From contig CM028129.1 in assembly GCA_016271365.2 (NCBI GenBank), forward strand, positions 458,876,501 to 458,940,500: a DNA stretch of 64,000 nt. The letters run 5' to 3'. The position numbers were made by a program, and so were the translations under genes. The DNA comes from Neoceratodus forsteri (Eukaryota > Chordata > Ceratodontiformes > Ceratodontidae). Below the pieces are notes generated by a model. The model did not search any database, was not told where the DNA came from, and was given only the letters and a program-made list of their open reading frames with translations. This document shows positions 10,563 to 22,200 of the stretch, one piece after another; positions within the stretch are counted from its first letter, which is position 1; the number at the start of each line of letters is the position of its first letter.

Positions 10563-11923
10563 CTGGATGACAGCCACTCAGGGTGGGGCAATACTGGACC
10601 TGGTACATATGAATGGGGACAGTGTGGTGGACGTCAGAGTGGGGAGTCATCTGGGGACTAGTGAACATCACACTACATGGTTTAATATAAGAACAACAGT
10701 GAAATCCAGCCACACAAGGGTGAGAGTCCTGAATTTTAGAAGGGCTGCCTTTACAAAGATAGGAGACTGCATCTGTGAAGACCTGGCAGGGAGAGACATT
10801 GGGGGGGTGGAGGGAAAATGGGTCAGAATAAAAGAGAACATAGTAACGTCTACAAACTTGTCCATCAGGCAAGTAAGCAAAAGCAAAAGGATGAGGAGAC
10901 CATTATGGTTCTTAAGGGAAGTGGCAGAAAAGGGCAAAAACAATGACATTCAGAATGTATAAGGAGACCAAGAGAGAGGAGGACAGAGAAGTGTTTCTGA
11001 ATAAATGGAGGGAGGCAGGCAAGGCAGTAGGAAATGCAAAAGTTCAAGCAGAGGAAAGTATCGCTCATACAGTATCAAAGTGGGACAAGACATTTTTTAG
11101 GTATATCAGCGAGAAAAGAAAGACCAAGGGTGGGCTTGCCCAGTTAATAAAAAGCGGGGTTATTGTGAGGAGGACCATGACAAGGTAAATATGTTAAATA
11201 TTTCTGCTCAGTATTCACAGTTGAAGGGAAGAGGAAGGACCACAAATAAGCACCAACAGATGGTTGGGGAGGGATATGGACACCAGTGACTTTTCTGAAG
11301 AGAAGGTGAGGAAAGCCCTCGCTAATCTAAGGGTGGACAAAGCCATGGGGCCAGACAGGCTGCATCCAAGAGTGTTAAAGAAACTCAGGGAGGTGCTAGC
11401 TGCACCTCTGACAGCCTTGCTTAACAGTTCACTGGAGATCAGCGTGGTGCCAGAGGACTGGAGAATGGTGGATGTAGTCCCACTTCACAAAAGTGGTAGC
11501 AAGGTGGAGGTTGGAAATTACAGGCCTGTCAGTCTGAAATCTGTAGAAGGGAAATTGATGGAAACACTATTAAAGGAAAGAATTGTGTAACTCTTGGAAT
11601 CCAATGGACTGCAGGACCTGAGGCAGCATGCCTTTTGAGAGGAAAGGTCATGCCAAATAAATCTAATAGATTTTTTGGATTTGGTAACCAGGGTGTAGGA
11701 TTGGGGGGGGGGGTGGACATGGCCTACTTGGACTTCAGCAAGGTCTTTGACAATATTTCATATAGGAGACTGGTAAAGAGGTTGGGAGCAGGAGGGTAGG
11801 CAATAAAGTGGCGACATGGAAAAGAAACTGGTTAGGGGATAGGAGGCAGAGGGTGGTGGTAAACTGAGTTAATTCTAAGGAAGGAAGAGTGACCAGCGTG
11901 GTACTTCAAGGGTGAGTACTGGA
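10563..11923 (+). mobile_element. CR1 LINE, first part (split by 11924-15668)
   Basis: The element is 5'-truncated within the endonuclease. It reads A-I-L-D-L-V, then S-H-L-G-T-S-E-H-H (the S-D-H box altered to S-E-H), the linker R-R-P-L-W-F, Y-I-S-E-K-R-K, then RT blocks V-D-K-A-M-G-P-D (11330), P-E-D-W-R (11450), Y-L-D-F-S-K (11728) and V-L-Q-G-stop-V-L-G at 11903-11923. The last block is interrupted exactly at the insertion and resumes at 15669. Many frame breaks. Confidence 0.9.
10563..11923 (+). pseudogene. CR1 ORF2 endonuclease C-terminus plus RT N-terminus
   Basis: Readable pieces lie at 10555-10962, 10943-11188 and 11264-11590, in two shifting frames, followed by stop-rich sequence to 11923. 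The acidic endonuclease residue in the S-D-H box is replaced (S-E-H), and stop codons lie at 11588 and 11638. It is CR1 ORF2 by motif order; it cannot encode an active protein. Confidence 0.85.
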
Positions 11924-13581
11924 TAGGGATGGGTGAAAGTGTGTTTTATCACCCCTGCAGAACTTCCATGGAAATCAGGGTGTCACAGGGTGCCCCCTGT
12001 GATGAGTACAGGCCCTAATATACTTATAAGTACACCCCCCAAGAAATAAAGTGCTTAGGTATAAAGTACCAGGTGCTGATAGTGAATGCATTTATATGAA
12101 TGTAGAAATATATAATATATTAAAGGGGTATTGCCTTCATGGAAGTGACATTTCCTTAAGTGACCAGGGGCACAGACACAATATATATATTAAGAGTTGT
12201 TCTGTAACTTGTCTGTTTCACAGCTTGCAGAACCCCTTTTGAAAGTGCCTGTTAGGTCCTTAGTTTCTCTAGCATTATCTATTAGATTTGGTTGAGCAGA
12301 TAGCCTGTTATACAGAAATAAAATGAACAAGAAATTATTAGCATTCCCCTTCCCTTTTAATTTTGTTACCTTATGCTGCAGTTTGGAGCATTAGTTTAGG
12401 CATTAGAAGAAGGAATTGCCAATCTGCCCTTCTCTATTTTAGTAGAAGGGGGGAATTATTGTTTGGTTCAGGCAGGAGTGCTTCAGTTTCTGAACCCCTC
12501 CCCCCCGAACTGTCAGCTGTTTTGTAGTATGCAAGGGCTTTGCTTTGGTTAGTGACTGTTCAGACGATCATGAAGCTCCTTGCGATTGTGTGCACCTCTG
12601 CGCAGCTCTCGCGCTTCCGTTTTCTTTTTAAATGCTTTCTAGTCTCTGTTTAGGAGACTGAGCCCCTTGTGCTTTTCACTGTCAATTGTAGCTGCTGTGT
12701 CAGAAGAAACCCTTGTTTTTGCTCAGAAATACCTCCTAGGAAGCGTCCAGCTACTGGGTTGTAACTTACAGCCGACGGCTTGACAAATCTCTCTGAAGCT
12801 GTTTTTATTTAGTTATTTTTGTTAGTTATATTAGGGTGCTGCTTTCAAGTATGAACATGCTAAACTGTCTGCATTCCAGATGGCTTGATACTGCCCAAGG
12901 ACATAGAAAACCTTAGGAGAAAGATTTCGTTTTTGCAATTTGGTTCATACCGCTAATGAACCGAAACAAAAGAGTCACACCTTTCAAATTAGTAGAAGTT
13001 GCAGAGAAGGGAGAGAACACAAATACAATAAAAACTAATCTAACCTTTGTTGTTAGCTGCCCCACTGATATAGTGCACTCTGTATTCAGACCGTTCCAAT
13101 AAAATAAAAATACAGTGTTTTTTTAATGTGTGGAAGTATGCTAGCTCCTAAATGAATAAAGAAGATGCTACAAAAGACATGTAGGAAATGAGTACAGGTA
13201 GTTCTTAAATATTGCATGGTCTGTCTTTTGGAAAAGAAGAAAATATAAACTGAGCAACATATTCTTGTATTTCTTTACCTGTTGGGCTGCATGGGTGTTC
13301 TATATGGCTAGCAGCCCACAGTCTGTTTGCTTTTATAGAAGTTGTAATTAGTGATGTCACTATCAAGGGAGGGGCTTAGCCTTATGGAGACTAATTAACT
13401 CTATAGATATTGTTTTAGGACATCAAAGTAAGGTTGTGGGATTATTTAGTATAAATACTGTTATACACTAATATACCTGATGATTTGGAATGAGGATGTA
13501 TGGTAAAGGGAACCTGTAGTATGTTAGTTTGATTTTACAAAAGGGAGGATCATCTGATTATGATGTCACTCCCCAGAAATG

Positions 13582-13589
13582 TATAAAAG
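13582..13589 (+). promoter_or_regulatory. TATA box of the solo LTR
   Basis: TATAAAAG lies about 215 bases upstream of the AATAAA signal, the spacing expected for an LTR R region. Promoter activity is inferred from position only. Confidence 0.55.
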
Positions 13590-13798
13590 TTTACCACCAG
13601 GGAGTTAAGAGATGGATGTCAGTTGGAGCTGACTGCCAGAGGTGGTGGACCTTTGAAGTGTATACGTTTGTGTAAAACAGGAGGAACAAGCCTGAGCGTA
13701 GTTCATCTGTTTATTATTTTGTTGAGATCCTGAAAGTGAATGAACTAACTTTATTTTCCTGAATTCCGTGAAACCTGATGTCAACATTCTCTGAGAAA

Positions 13799-13804
13799 AA
13801 TAAA
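13799..13804 (+). terminator. Polyadenylation signal of the solo LTR
   Basis: AATAAA is followed about 15-20 bases later by a small hairpin (tgccttgccggcactt) and a T-run, consistent with an LTR R/U5 junction near 13820. Confidence 0.5.
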
Positions 13805-13959
13805 ATGATAAGTGCCTTGCCGGCACTTTTTTATGCACTAAGTCTGTGGGTCTGCTTGATTTATTATCCTGACTTTCCCAACCCCGCTACACAGAGAACT
13901 TTTGTGGAGGTCTCCAAATTTCCACCTGTGGCAGAGCGAAACATGTCAGCTAACATTAT

Positions 13960-14920
13960 GGGTGAAATATCATCCATAGTAGCCCTGGTGTCTGGTGTGA
14001 CTAGTGGCCCTCCCCACCCACCCCATGAGTACCTAAACTATCCCTGCTGGCTAGCAGTCCCTCCCCTCACCAAATCACCGCCCAACTTTTAAAAACATTT
14101 CTCCTTCCTTGTTTAAATAGCGATCCCTCCCTATTCCCTGCTCTAGCAGTGCCCATAGTCCGTCAAATGCCCTGATTCCCTGGTGGCTAGTGGTCCCTCT
14201 CCTCCTCCCATTCACCCCTAAGAGTGTACAGTAATCGCCCTCATATCCATCAATACTGTTAAAATAAATCCTGGTGGTCTGAGTGGTTTCAATCAATCAT
14301 CCCGGCCCCAGTCCTTGAATACATCTGTAATCCCTGGTGGTCTATTACCCCCCCCCCCAGCAGGTGTCCCACCACCCACTCCTACTCCCATCGTAAACCA
14401 CAGCAGTCAGACAGAAACAACCATCCTCTCTCCGCCATGGCCAGCCATTCCACTGAGCTGTACGGGAACATGCTAATTCATTGACAGCTCAATGGGCAGG
14501 CTGGCTGTGGAGGAGAGAAAAGGGCTGTGCTGGTCCACCTGCTGGGGCTTACGAGGATGCGGGAGTGTAGTGGGGCACCTTCTGGGGATGGAGGGACATC
14601 TGCTGGGTGGGGGGTATAAGGTCACTGGAGATTAAAAATGTATTTGGGGACTGGGGATTGAGGATGGGGAGGGCTGGGGATGGGTTGATTGAAACCACTA
14701 GACCACCAGGGATATTTATTTTAGCAGTACTGACGGAGATTGGGGGTCACTGTACACTGGGGGTGAATGGGTGAAGGAGAGGAACCACTAGCCACTAGGG
14801 CATTTGTCGGGCTGTGTGGGCACTGTTGGGCAGGGGATGGGGGGAGGGATCACTATTTAAAACAGGGAAGGAGAAATTATGTTTTAAAAGTCTGGTGGGT
14901 GGACTTGCCTGCCGGTGCAG
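13960..14920. repeat. Inverted arms with repeated 'ctggtggctagtggt' blocks
   Basis: Blocks such as ctggtggctagtggtccct (left, near 14180) recur as inverted copies on the right (near 14787: aaccactagccactaggg). Pairs such as ggtggtctgagtggttt (about 14272) and aaaccactagaccacca (about 14692) also match. The order is mirrored around about 14470. The blocks resemble those in the palindrome at 48857-49700. Confidence 0.7.
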
Positions 14921-15410
14921 CAGTTGAATTTCCATTTGTGACGCCGGCGACCCGGGTTCGGGAACGGACTTGGGTCATTGGACGGCCAGCCAGAAGGAGA
15001 TGGATTGAGTGCCTACGGCTGCTCTCCTTCTCAAGGGGGGAGGGTGGTGGAGTGATTGGCGCTGTGGCGACACCCAGCGGAGGCTGGATTTCACCACAAG
15101 CTCCGATGCCAAAAGTAAGCTTGGGGTCGGGCAGATGCAGGTCATCATTGCACATCCCACCCTCGCCTAACAGGGAAAAACTACACTTCTTGCTGCCAGG
15201 ATGATGCCTGCCCCTCTGCTCTAATGAGCTCTCAGGCTGGCTCCCGGACCTATCCCATTGTCTGCGGCACTTGGGCTGGTGCTGCAGCCCTGCCCTGTGG
15301 GGTAATCCAGGGGGTATCTGACAGTAATGGCTAAATGTGGGAGTGGGAGGGAGGGACTGTGACCTGGGCAGAAGGCTCAGTGGCAAAAGTAGTAGATAAA
15401 AAAAGAATTA
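14885..15410 (+). mobile_element. Possible tRNA-headed SINE
   Basis: A segment more GC-rich than its surroundings contains cgacccgggttcgg at 14946-14959, close to a pol III B box. An A-box-like stretch lies about 50-60 bases upstream. Copy boundaries and tail are unclear. It could instead be internal sequence of the fold-back element. Confidence 0.35.
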
Positions 15411-15668
15411 AAAAAGTCTGGTGGGTGATTGGGGACGCTAGCCACCAGGTAATAGGGATATATTGTTTTCTTCGGAGTGAGTGGTGAGGAACCACTAGCC
15501 ACTAGGGATTACTGGGGAGCTTTTTATAATTGAATTACTGTATAGGGAGGAAGCATTTCTATGAAAGTTCGGAAATATTTCGGAAATGGAGTTCCGAACT
15601 TTCACAAAAAAGAAAAGTTTGACTTTCGCTTCAGTTCCGCTGGTGAAAATTTTTTTTGCACACCCCTA

Positions 15669-16295
15669 GTACTGGGGCCAGTCCTTTTTAATGTCTTCAT
15701 TAGTGACATAGCAGAGGAACTGGAAGAGAAGGTCTGCCCCTTTGCAGATGACACAAAGATCTGCAATAGGTTGTACAGCCCGGTAGAGATGCAAAGGATG
15801 GAAAGAGACTTGAAATGACTGGAGGAGGATTAAAAGTTTGGCAGCCAAGGTTTAATGCAAAACATGTAAAATAATGCACTTGGGTCACAGAAAGCTGGGG
15901 GAGATATACTAGCAGTGATCAAGCAGCAAAGAGACCTGAGGTAATCATATTGGGTGACCTGAAGGTGACCAGACAATGCAACAAAGCAATAGGGAGAGCT
16001 AGTGGGATGCCAGGATGTATAGATGGGGTATTACCAGCAGGTAGATGGAAGTGGTATTGCCACTATATACAGAAAGTCTTTAGTAAGGTCCCACCTGGAG
16101 TACTGTGCCCATTTTTGGAAGCCACATGTCAGGAAGGACATAGACAGGATGGAGGCCATCCAAAGGAGGGCTACCAAGAAGGTACAGAGTCTACATCAAA
16201 TGTCCTATGAGGAGAGGCTAAAGGAATTAAACATGTGCATCCTGGAGAGTAGGGAGAGGGAAATAATTAAGACCTTTAAATACATCACAGGGTGA
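15669..16295 (+). pseudogene. CR1 RT palm and thumb remnant
   Basis: The F-A-D-D box is preserved, but stops follow at 15817 and near 15831. The final domain lies in another frame (16023-16295). It belongs with 10563-11923 as one ORF2. Confidence 0.85.
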
Positions 16296-16640
16296 ATAAG
16301 GTATGAGTGGGAGGTATTTTTCAGAGGAAGGGTGTTTCTGAACAAGGGGCCATGATGTGAAGTTGGAAGGAAGTAGGTTTAGGAGAGATGAGAGAAAACA
16401 CTTCACAAAAATGGTGGTGGATGCCTAGAATGGTCTTCCAGCAGAGATTGTGGAGGCAAACACAGTGGTGGGAGTCAAAAAAGCCTGGGATAAGTATGAG
16501 GGAGTCATAAGGGATAGGTATGGGGGTGGCAGAGAAAGTGCCACAGAACTGGAGGGGTCTACAGTGTAAGCAATTCAACAAAAAAGGGCAGACTGAATGG
16601 GCCATGTGGCCCTCATCTGCCATCAGCTTCTATATTTCTA
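15669..16640 (+). mobile_element. CR1 LINE, second part (continues 10563-11923)
   Basis: It resumes with G-P-V-L-F-N-V-F-I-S-D-I and the intact catalytic F-A-D-D-T-K-I-C-N-R (about 15740-15770), then a thumb-like Y-C-A-H-F-W-K-P-H-V-R-K-D-I-D-R-M-E-A-I-Q-R-R (about 16105-16170), and a 3' end with ...TTCTATATTTCTATGA at 16628-16640. Frame breaks at 15817, 15835 and elsewhere. The match of this end to the left part defines one CR1 copy. Confidence 0.9.
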
Positions 16641-16689
16641 TGAAACTGGTACTCTTTAAAGGAGAACAGTACAAACAGGCCTCCTCCAC

Positions 16690-17270
16690 AGGCAAAAGGT
16701 ATCTCATGCATCTGATTTTGCTTTTGAGGTATTAAATAACTGGTTACCCATTCATAACAGATTAAAGTACCAGGACTCTCAGCTTGCAAAAAAGGCTCTA
16801 TTGGGACTAACTCCGATGGCTATATGAAATAGCTTTCATTCTGTTACCAGTCAATATAATACCAGGATTATGACTACTAATGCCCTAAAAATACCATTCC
16901 GGAGAACAAACCAAGGAAAATGCTAATCTGTTGCAATTTCCTGAATCTCTACTACGTCTCCAAAAGATTGCCCATTTCAAAAAATCTCTGAGATGATCCC
17001 TCATCACAAGTTCAGAATGTTTCTGCTTTAATCCATATGTTCAACTTGCACTGTACCACTGTTATTGATATTGTAATTGCAAAACTATGTTCTTGTAGTC
17101 GTGCATCTTGTTGATTGTCTTACTATATTCGTCTAGAATTACTGTTTATCTGTTTGCTTGTAACCATGTTGTCCAACTCGGACATGAAACCTTTGTAAAG
17201 GAGCACTTGTGCTCAAATGTATTTTCCCAGTGAATGAATGAATAAACAAACAAGCAAATATAAATAAACA
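16690..17270 (+). mobile_element. L2-like LINE 3' end
   Basis: The plus strand reads a degenerate RT C-terminus (A-F-E-V-L-N-N-W-L-P near 16718, K-I-P-F-R-R near 16890, I-A-H-F-K-K-S-L-R near 16970). An untranslated region follows, ending in TGAATGAATGAATAAACAAACAAG at 17232-17255. No catalytic RT block is present because the element is strongly 5'-truncated. Confidence 0.65.
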
Positions 17271-17324
17271 TTTTCAGTTACCTTACAATATACTTTTTAG
17301 GCTTTTTATTTGACGTCTGTAAGT

Positions 17325-18070
17325 TCTGAGGAAAGGGACATAGGAGTCATCATAAATGACTCCCTAAAACAAAACTAGCTGATGTAACAAGATTTACAGC
17401 ATGGCAACCAGAATGTTGGGGTGTATTGCAAGCAGTTTTGATAGCAGTAGGAAAGAGGTAATACTACCTCTCTACAGATCTCTGGTGAGACCCCATAGTG
17501 CTGTGCTCAGTTTTGCAGTCTCCACCTGAGGAAAAACAGAGACAGACTGGAGATGGTGAAGTATAGGATAACCAAAATGATTCAGGGTGAACAGGGCAGA
17601 TCATATGAGGAACGGCTTAGGCCATTGAACATGACTCCTGTAGATCAGAAGGGGTTGGGGCGACAGGGCAACATTGAGACATCTTTACATTTCTGAAAGG
17701 AATAAACAAGGTAAACTTGAGGAAGGTGTAATTCAGCAGGGATAGTGGTCAACCATAAGGGGACATAAATGGAATATTGCAGGGGGGGATTCAGGAAAGA
17801 TGTGAGAAAGTTTTACTTCAAATAGAGTGGCTGAGCTGTGTAATAGCTTACCAGCCGAAGTGATAGGAGCAAAAACCATAAAGTGGTTCAAGCATGGCTG
17901 GGACAATCTAAAGAGTTTGATGGTTATACAGGGGGTAGCAGTAAGATGAGGAGTGGAGGGGGGAGTTGAGGTTGAAAATCCCATCTAGATAATAGGCCAC
18001 GGAAAAGATAAGGTAAAATGCAGCTGACTGGATAGAACAATGGTCTTTTTCTGCCAACAAATTGCTATGT
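17325..18070 (+). mobile_element. Old CR1 LINE 3' fragment
   Basis: It begins E-E-R-D-I-G-V-I-I-N-D (17328) and carries decayed blocks R-I-T-K-M-I-Q-G and S-Y-E-E-R-L-R-P-L-N (about 17567-17625). It ends with the CR1-type sentence ...ctttttctgccaacaaattgctatgt near 18040-18070. More diverged than the other CR1 copies and probably a different subfamily. Confidence 0.8.
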
Positions 18071-18499
18071 CTTTGATTAAGACAGAGCTGCAGCCATCTC
18101 TGAAGTTGTAGCATGCTTCCATTGCCCAGTCTATTCTAATGAGTGTTGCTGACCTCTGCCATTAGTCAGAAGTGCTCATTAACATAGAGCAAGTGACTGA
18201 AATGCACAGCTGCTTTTGTGATGACTGTGGCTGCTGTTTGAAACAAAGATTACGGAAGGATGATAATAAGCTAAAAAATATATTTTAAGCTAACTGAATA
18301 AATTTATTCAAAGCTTCAAAAGCCTAAGTGGGAATACATATTGTTCAAGAAGGGGCCAGTATTTGTACTATTCTCTTTAAGATACTAGTCTAATGTTTCA
18401 GACCACTGCTGCTATCAACGTCTCCCAGAACAGTCTTGAATATGGGATGCTGCATGCAGAGAGGATTTACTAGTGAAAATGTTTTCCAAAAGTTAAAAA

Positions 18500-18685
18500 C
18501 ACAGTATAGCCTTAAGGTTAGTGAACAATATTGGTACGTCCAGCAGACATGGGTTTGATTCCCAACCTCCACTTGCATACTGCATGAATCTGAGCAAGTC
18601 TCTTAACCCCTAGTGCTCCTGTGTCACCCTGTAAACAGGCCTTGTCCCACTACCAAAGAATAAAAACAAAAATGTATAAAATGGT
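18500..18685 (+). mobile_element. tRNA-derived SINE (MIR/CORE-like tail)
   Basis: An A box (tagccttaaggttagtg, 18507-18523) and a B box (ggtttgattcc, 18552-18562) have tRNA-like spacing. Downstream, gagcaagtctcttaaccc (about 18593-18610) matches the segment conserved in MIR-type and L2-tailed SINEs. An A-rich end follows near 18660-18680. Too diverged to be a tRNA gene. Confidence 0.7.
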
Positions 18686-19170
18686 GTCTGGTCAATTCTG
18701 ACACCTCATTGGTCAGGATCCTGTCACATGACACACTATTAACCAAGCATATATTCCTGCTCAAAAGGCATGACGGGGTGTATTATTCGAGAGCACAACC
18801 AGTCAGGGTCAAAAAAGTCAATATCCTAATTACATATAGTCATTGTCAAAAAGGTCACAATACATATCAAACAACACAGTAACATCAAAAACAAATCAAG
18901 TAGATAAAAAAAATGACCCTCTTCCTCACAGAAACACTGCTTAAGAATCACAAACTGTAAAGGAAATCCATCCAACAACTTTGAAGAAACATACCTAGCT
19001 TCATAGTCACAAATCCAAACCCCCAAATCCTCAGTGCTGCTCACACAAGAAAAACATTTTAAACACCCAATAAAACTAAATATATTCAAAACTATGATTC
19101 TACATAACAAGTAGCATGCATACAGTGCTAAACCATTCAACAAACCTCTGCAAATATTGCTGTAAAAGCT

Positions 19171-19173
<3 letters not shown>

Positions 19174-19209
<36 letters not shown>
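19174..19209. repeat. (TA)n microsatellite
   Basis: About 18 uninterrupted TA units. Confidence 0.97.
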
Positions 19210-19211
<2 letters not shown>

Positions 19212-22200
19212 AGAAACAAAGTACAGCTCACATTCTCTGCCAGAATATCAACTGCCCAGCAGTGCACCTTGATGAAGTCACATGACATCTAATCAATGGC
19301 CTAGGCTACCAGGTCTGACTCAGATCACATGGGAAGTCAAGAAGCACAGCCCAAGCTTCCACCATAATCTCACAGATCACATGGGAAGTACAAGAAGTTA
19401 AATGTCAGGAATATCAGTAACAAAATAACCCACTCACTTGCAGTGCAACTGCACCCAATTAGTGCAACATACCAACTGTAACCTAACCCCTGCTGCATAT
19501 CTAATTATGCCAATGTCCTAAAGGCAACCATTTAAAAATACAGCACAAATTACAGCACTACTTCACTGCTAAAAGCCAACTTTACTAAACATTTTATAAG
19601 TGGAATAAGGCAATTCCATTGGGAGGATTATGCTGCGTTAATGTCCTTGTGTTGGTTGAAGTCCCTTGCCCTTTGGGCTTGGGAGTCCATCACACAACTC
19701 AGTACTTTAACATAACCCCTCTCATGCCTTACGTAACCCACACCGCTAAATATGTTGGTGCAGATCTCCAAATCTTTGTATGGATGACCCTCTTCTGATG
19801 TAACTTGGTAGGGGAACTTAGGATGACACACAATGAATAGGAAACTTAAAACAGCTCACTTAGAGAAGCTTTTCACTGTATCTATGCATCCAGGGTGATT
19901 ATCCTCCCAGGAAAGATGTAACAGTTATACCTTATTTCCGACACCCCCCCACACACACAATATAGCAGTGACATTGACAATGAACAATAGCAGAAAAATG
20001 TTAGGATGCAAAGACAATTATAATGTCTATGAGGGGGGAAAAAAAGGACAAGCCTATGGGGAAAGAAGGGAAAGGTTTAATCAGGCAATGATGCAACAGA
20101 CAAGGTATGTAGTCCACCAGTAGCCCTACAAGAGCCTTGACACTATCTGGGGTACCAAAAAGTCACCCCACAGTCCCATCGGAGCTCCCACTTATTTAAT
20201 ATGGAATACCACACAGACTTTTAGCAAATGTTGCAGGCTCCATGCTGGGCAGACAGATGTATTATTCAGTCACTTAAGTGGAGAAATGGAAAACAGCAAA
20301 CAAACAAACAATTCACTTTAGTCATACCTGGCCCAGTGCCCTTCTTGCTGGTTTTCTGTGCAGGCAATCTACAAAGAACTGTTCTGGAAGTTCCAGTACC
20401 CTGACAACTTCTCTGTCTGTCTGTTTCTCTGTCTGTCTGCCTAGTAAATATTGATGTACCTAGGCCCTCATAGTTACTCATGATTATAAATGTTAAAAAT
20501 GGTGGGAAACTCCTATGTCTTGATTGACTAAGACCAGTGCGTGATAGAGACATATAGATCTTGATTTTGATTAGATTTTTTATTTTTAACCAGGAAGTGA
20601 ACTGGCGCAGCCCTTTTTCAGTCATGCCTGACATGAAATGATTAACAACAATAACATACAAAAGAAATAAATGCAAAATTCAGTCATACAAAACATGAAC
20701 ATTTAGCATTCTCACAGTACAATTTATTTAAGAGTTCAAAACAGATAACATTTCATGCAGATGTTACCAGATCAAACAGTTCATTCAATATGTATTTACC
20801 AAACCAGGAAAATTATTTTTCCCTGTATGGGGAGTAAGGTACTGTAAGAAACACATCCTGCCAACCAGAAGCAGGACTATAGAAATCCTTCTGCTAACCT
20901 TCAAATTCTAATTTCAAAATAGATGTCATATTTTTCAGTCAGTTACAGCCATAGTAACATCAGATAGCCAGTTAAATGGGTTTCACACTGTCTCACTCTG
21001 TTTTCAGTTTCAGCTGAGCTGGAGTGATAATGTCATCATAGAATTCTTGCAGCAGCATAAGCCACAATGGAATGCTAGCTTCAGGGGTTTAGCAGTAGAA
21101 CGTTGGGGAATTCAAGTCAGTCTTTAGGAAGCAATCTGCGAGGAGACTCAAGAGGGTGAGGAGTGCTGCTGTGTGCAGCTCCTCAGAGCCTAAGCTCTGA
21201 TATAGAGCCACCAGAAAGAAGGGGTTGTGTTCTCACCTAGAAGGAACACAGAAGAGACCTGAAGGAGGTGAGAGACTGTTCCTAGAGTTGTTCCAGTGCC
21301 CTTTCCCTGGAGGGATGGGGAATCCCTGGATTTCATGGGCAATCCCCTGTGCCAGTCTGGACAGGGAGAAGCTGCCTGAGAATTTAGTTGTTTCTGAGTA
21401 CCTGAGACATTTGTGGGAAGAAGCCCTGGGGCACCTGCATACCCTGATGAGTTTACTCTGAAATAGAGATAATGTTCAATGAGACAGAATTTAGAGTAAA
21501 AGTGTCTGCTTGCTGTGGGGTCAAAGGAAGACTTGCCAAGTACAGAATTTTACTTTGTGTGTGGCTTGGAAGCATCTGCAACAGTGGGGGACTAGGTTAA
21601 AGACATAGCAGCTTACAGTACTTTTAACGTCAGGACACCTCCAGAGATGTAGAATGTTAAATGTGTAAAACATTTCGAAAGAGCATCTACAAATAGTGTT
21701 TCAAAGAAAGGTGTTGTACCCAAATGAATGTCAGAGTATAGATTTGGGAGCAAGAGGTGGGACACCCCATCTCAGTAACCAGGTTTACCTCTCCGGGTTC
21801 AGTTTGGGCACCTATAGTTTTCTCTCAGTCACTTGGCCAGTGTCTGAAGAAGCACCCAGATGTGGGATTGTGGATTTTTTCCTTAGAGCTAGAAAGTGCT
21901 CATGGGTGGTTTAGGAAGCCACCATCAACCTCCATGCCATATGAAAGGTGTCCTAGTACTGGCCGGGGTGCCATGTCAAGGAATAGAAGCGAAGTGTACC
22001 AGTTCAGGCCATGTGTGCCCAGATCCATTCAGAACCTGAGGGTTCGTAGTGAAGAAGTGTGCTCTGTACCTCTGTAATCTGCATTACCAGTGAGTGTAGC
22101 CCTGTGGGGGTCCATCTTTGCTTTGATTATTCTCTGTGTTATGTGAAGAAAAGCCACACTCTAGAATCCCATCCTGGTTTGGACATTTCAGTTATTGCTT

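Larger units (their letters stand above)
11981..13891 (+). mobile_element. Solo LTR (1.9 kb) inside the fold-back element
   Basis: It starts TGTCACAGGG and ends CCCGCTACA, so TG...CA termini are kept. The flanks caggg (11976-11980) and cagag (13892-13896) match at 4 of 5 positions. A TATA box at 13582-13589 and AATAAA at 13799-13804, about 215 bases apart, give plausible U3, R and U5 regions in plus orientation. No internal retroviral or Gypsy coding region remains, so the class cannot be decided. Confidence 0.72.
11924..15668. mobile_element. hAT-like fold-back element, 3.7 kb, inserted in CR1
   Basis: The ends are TAGGGATGGGTGAAAG on the left and, read from the right, TAGGGGTGTGCAAAA. The flanks gtactgga (11916-11923) and gtactggg (15669-15676) form an 8-bp duplication with one mismatch. 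Removing the insert rejoins the CR1 RT core V-L-G-P-V-L-F with no bases lost, which proves the boundaries. No transposase is present. The interior is a loose fold-back: sequences at 13960-14440 reappear inverted at 14640-15540. A solo LTR sits in the left arm. Ends beginning TAG.GATG resemble those of the large hAT at 31380. Confidence 0.85.

Noticed and set aside
18500..18685. A functional tRNA gene
   Set aside because: Boxes A and B are present but no cloverleaf with paired acceptor stem can be drawn, and a SINE body follows.
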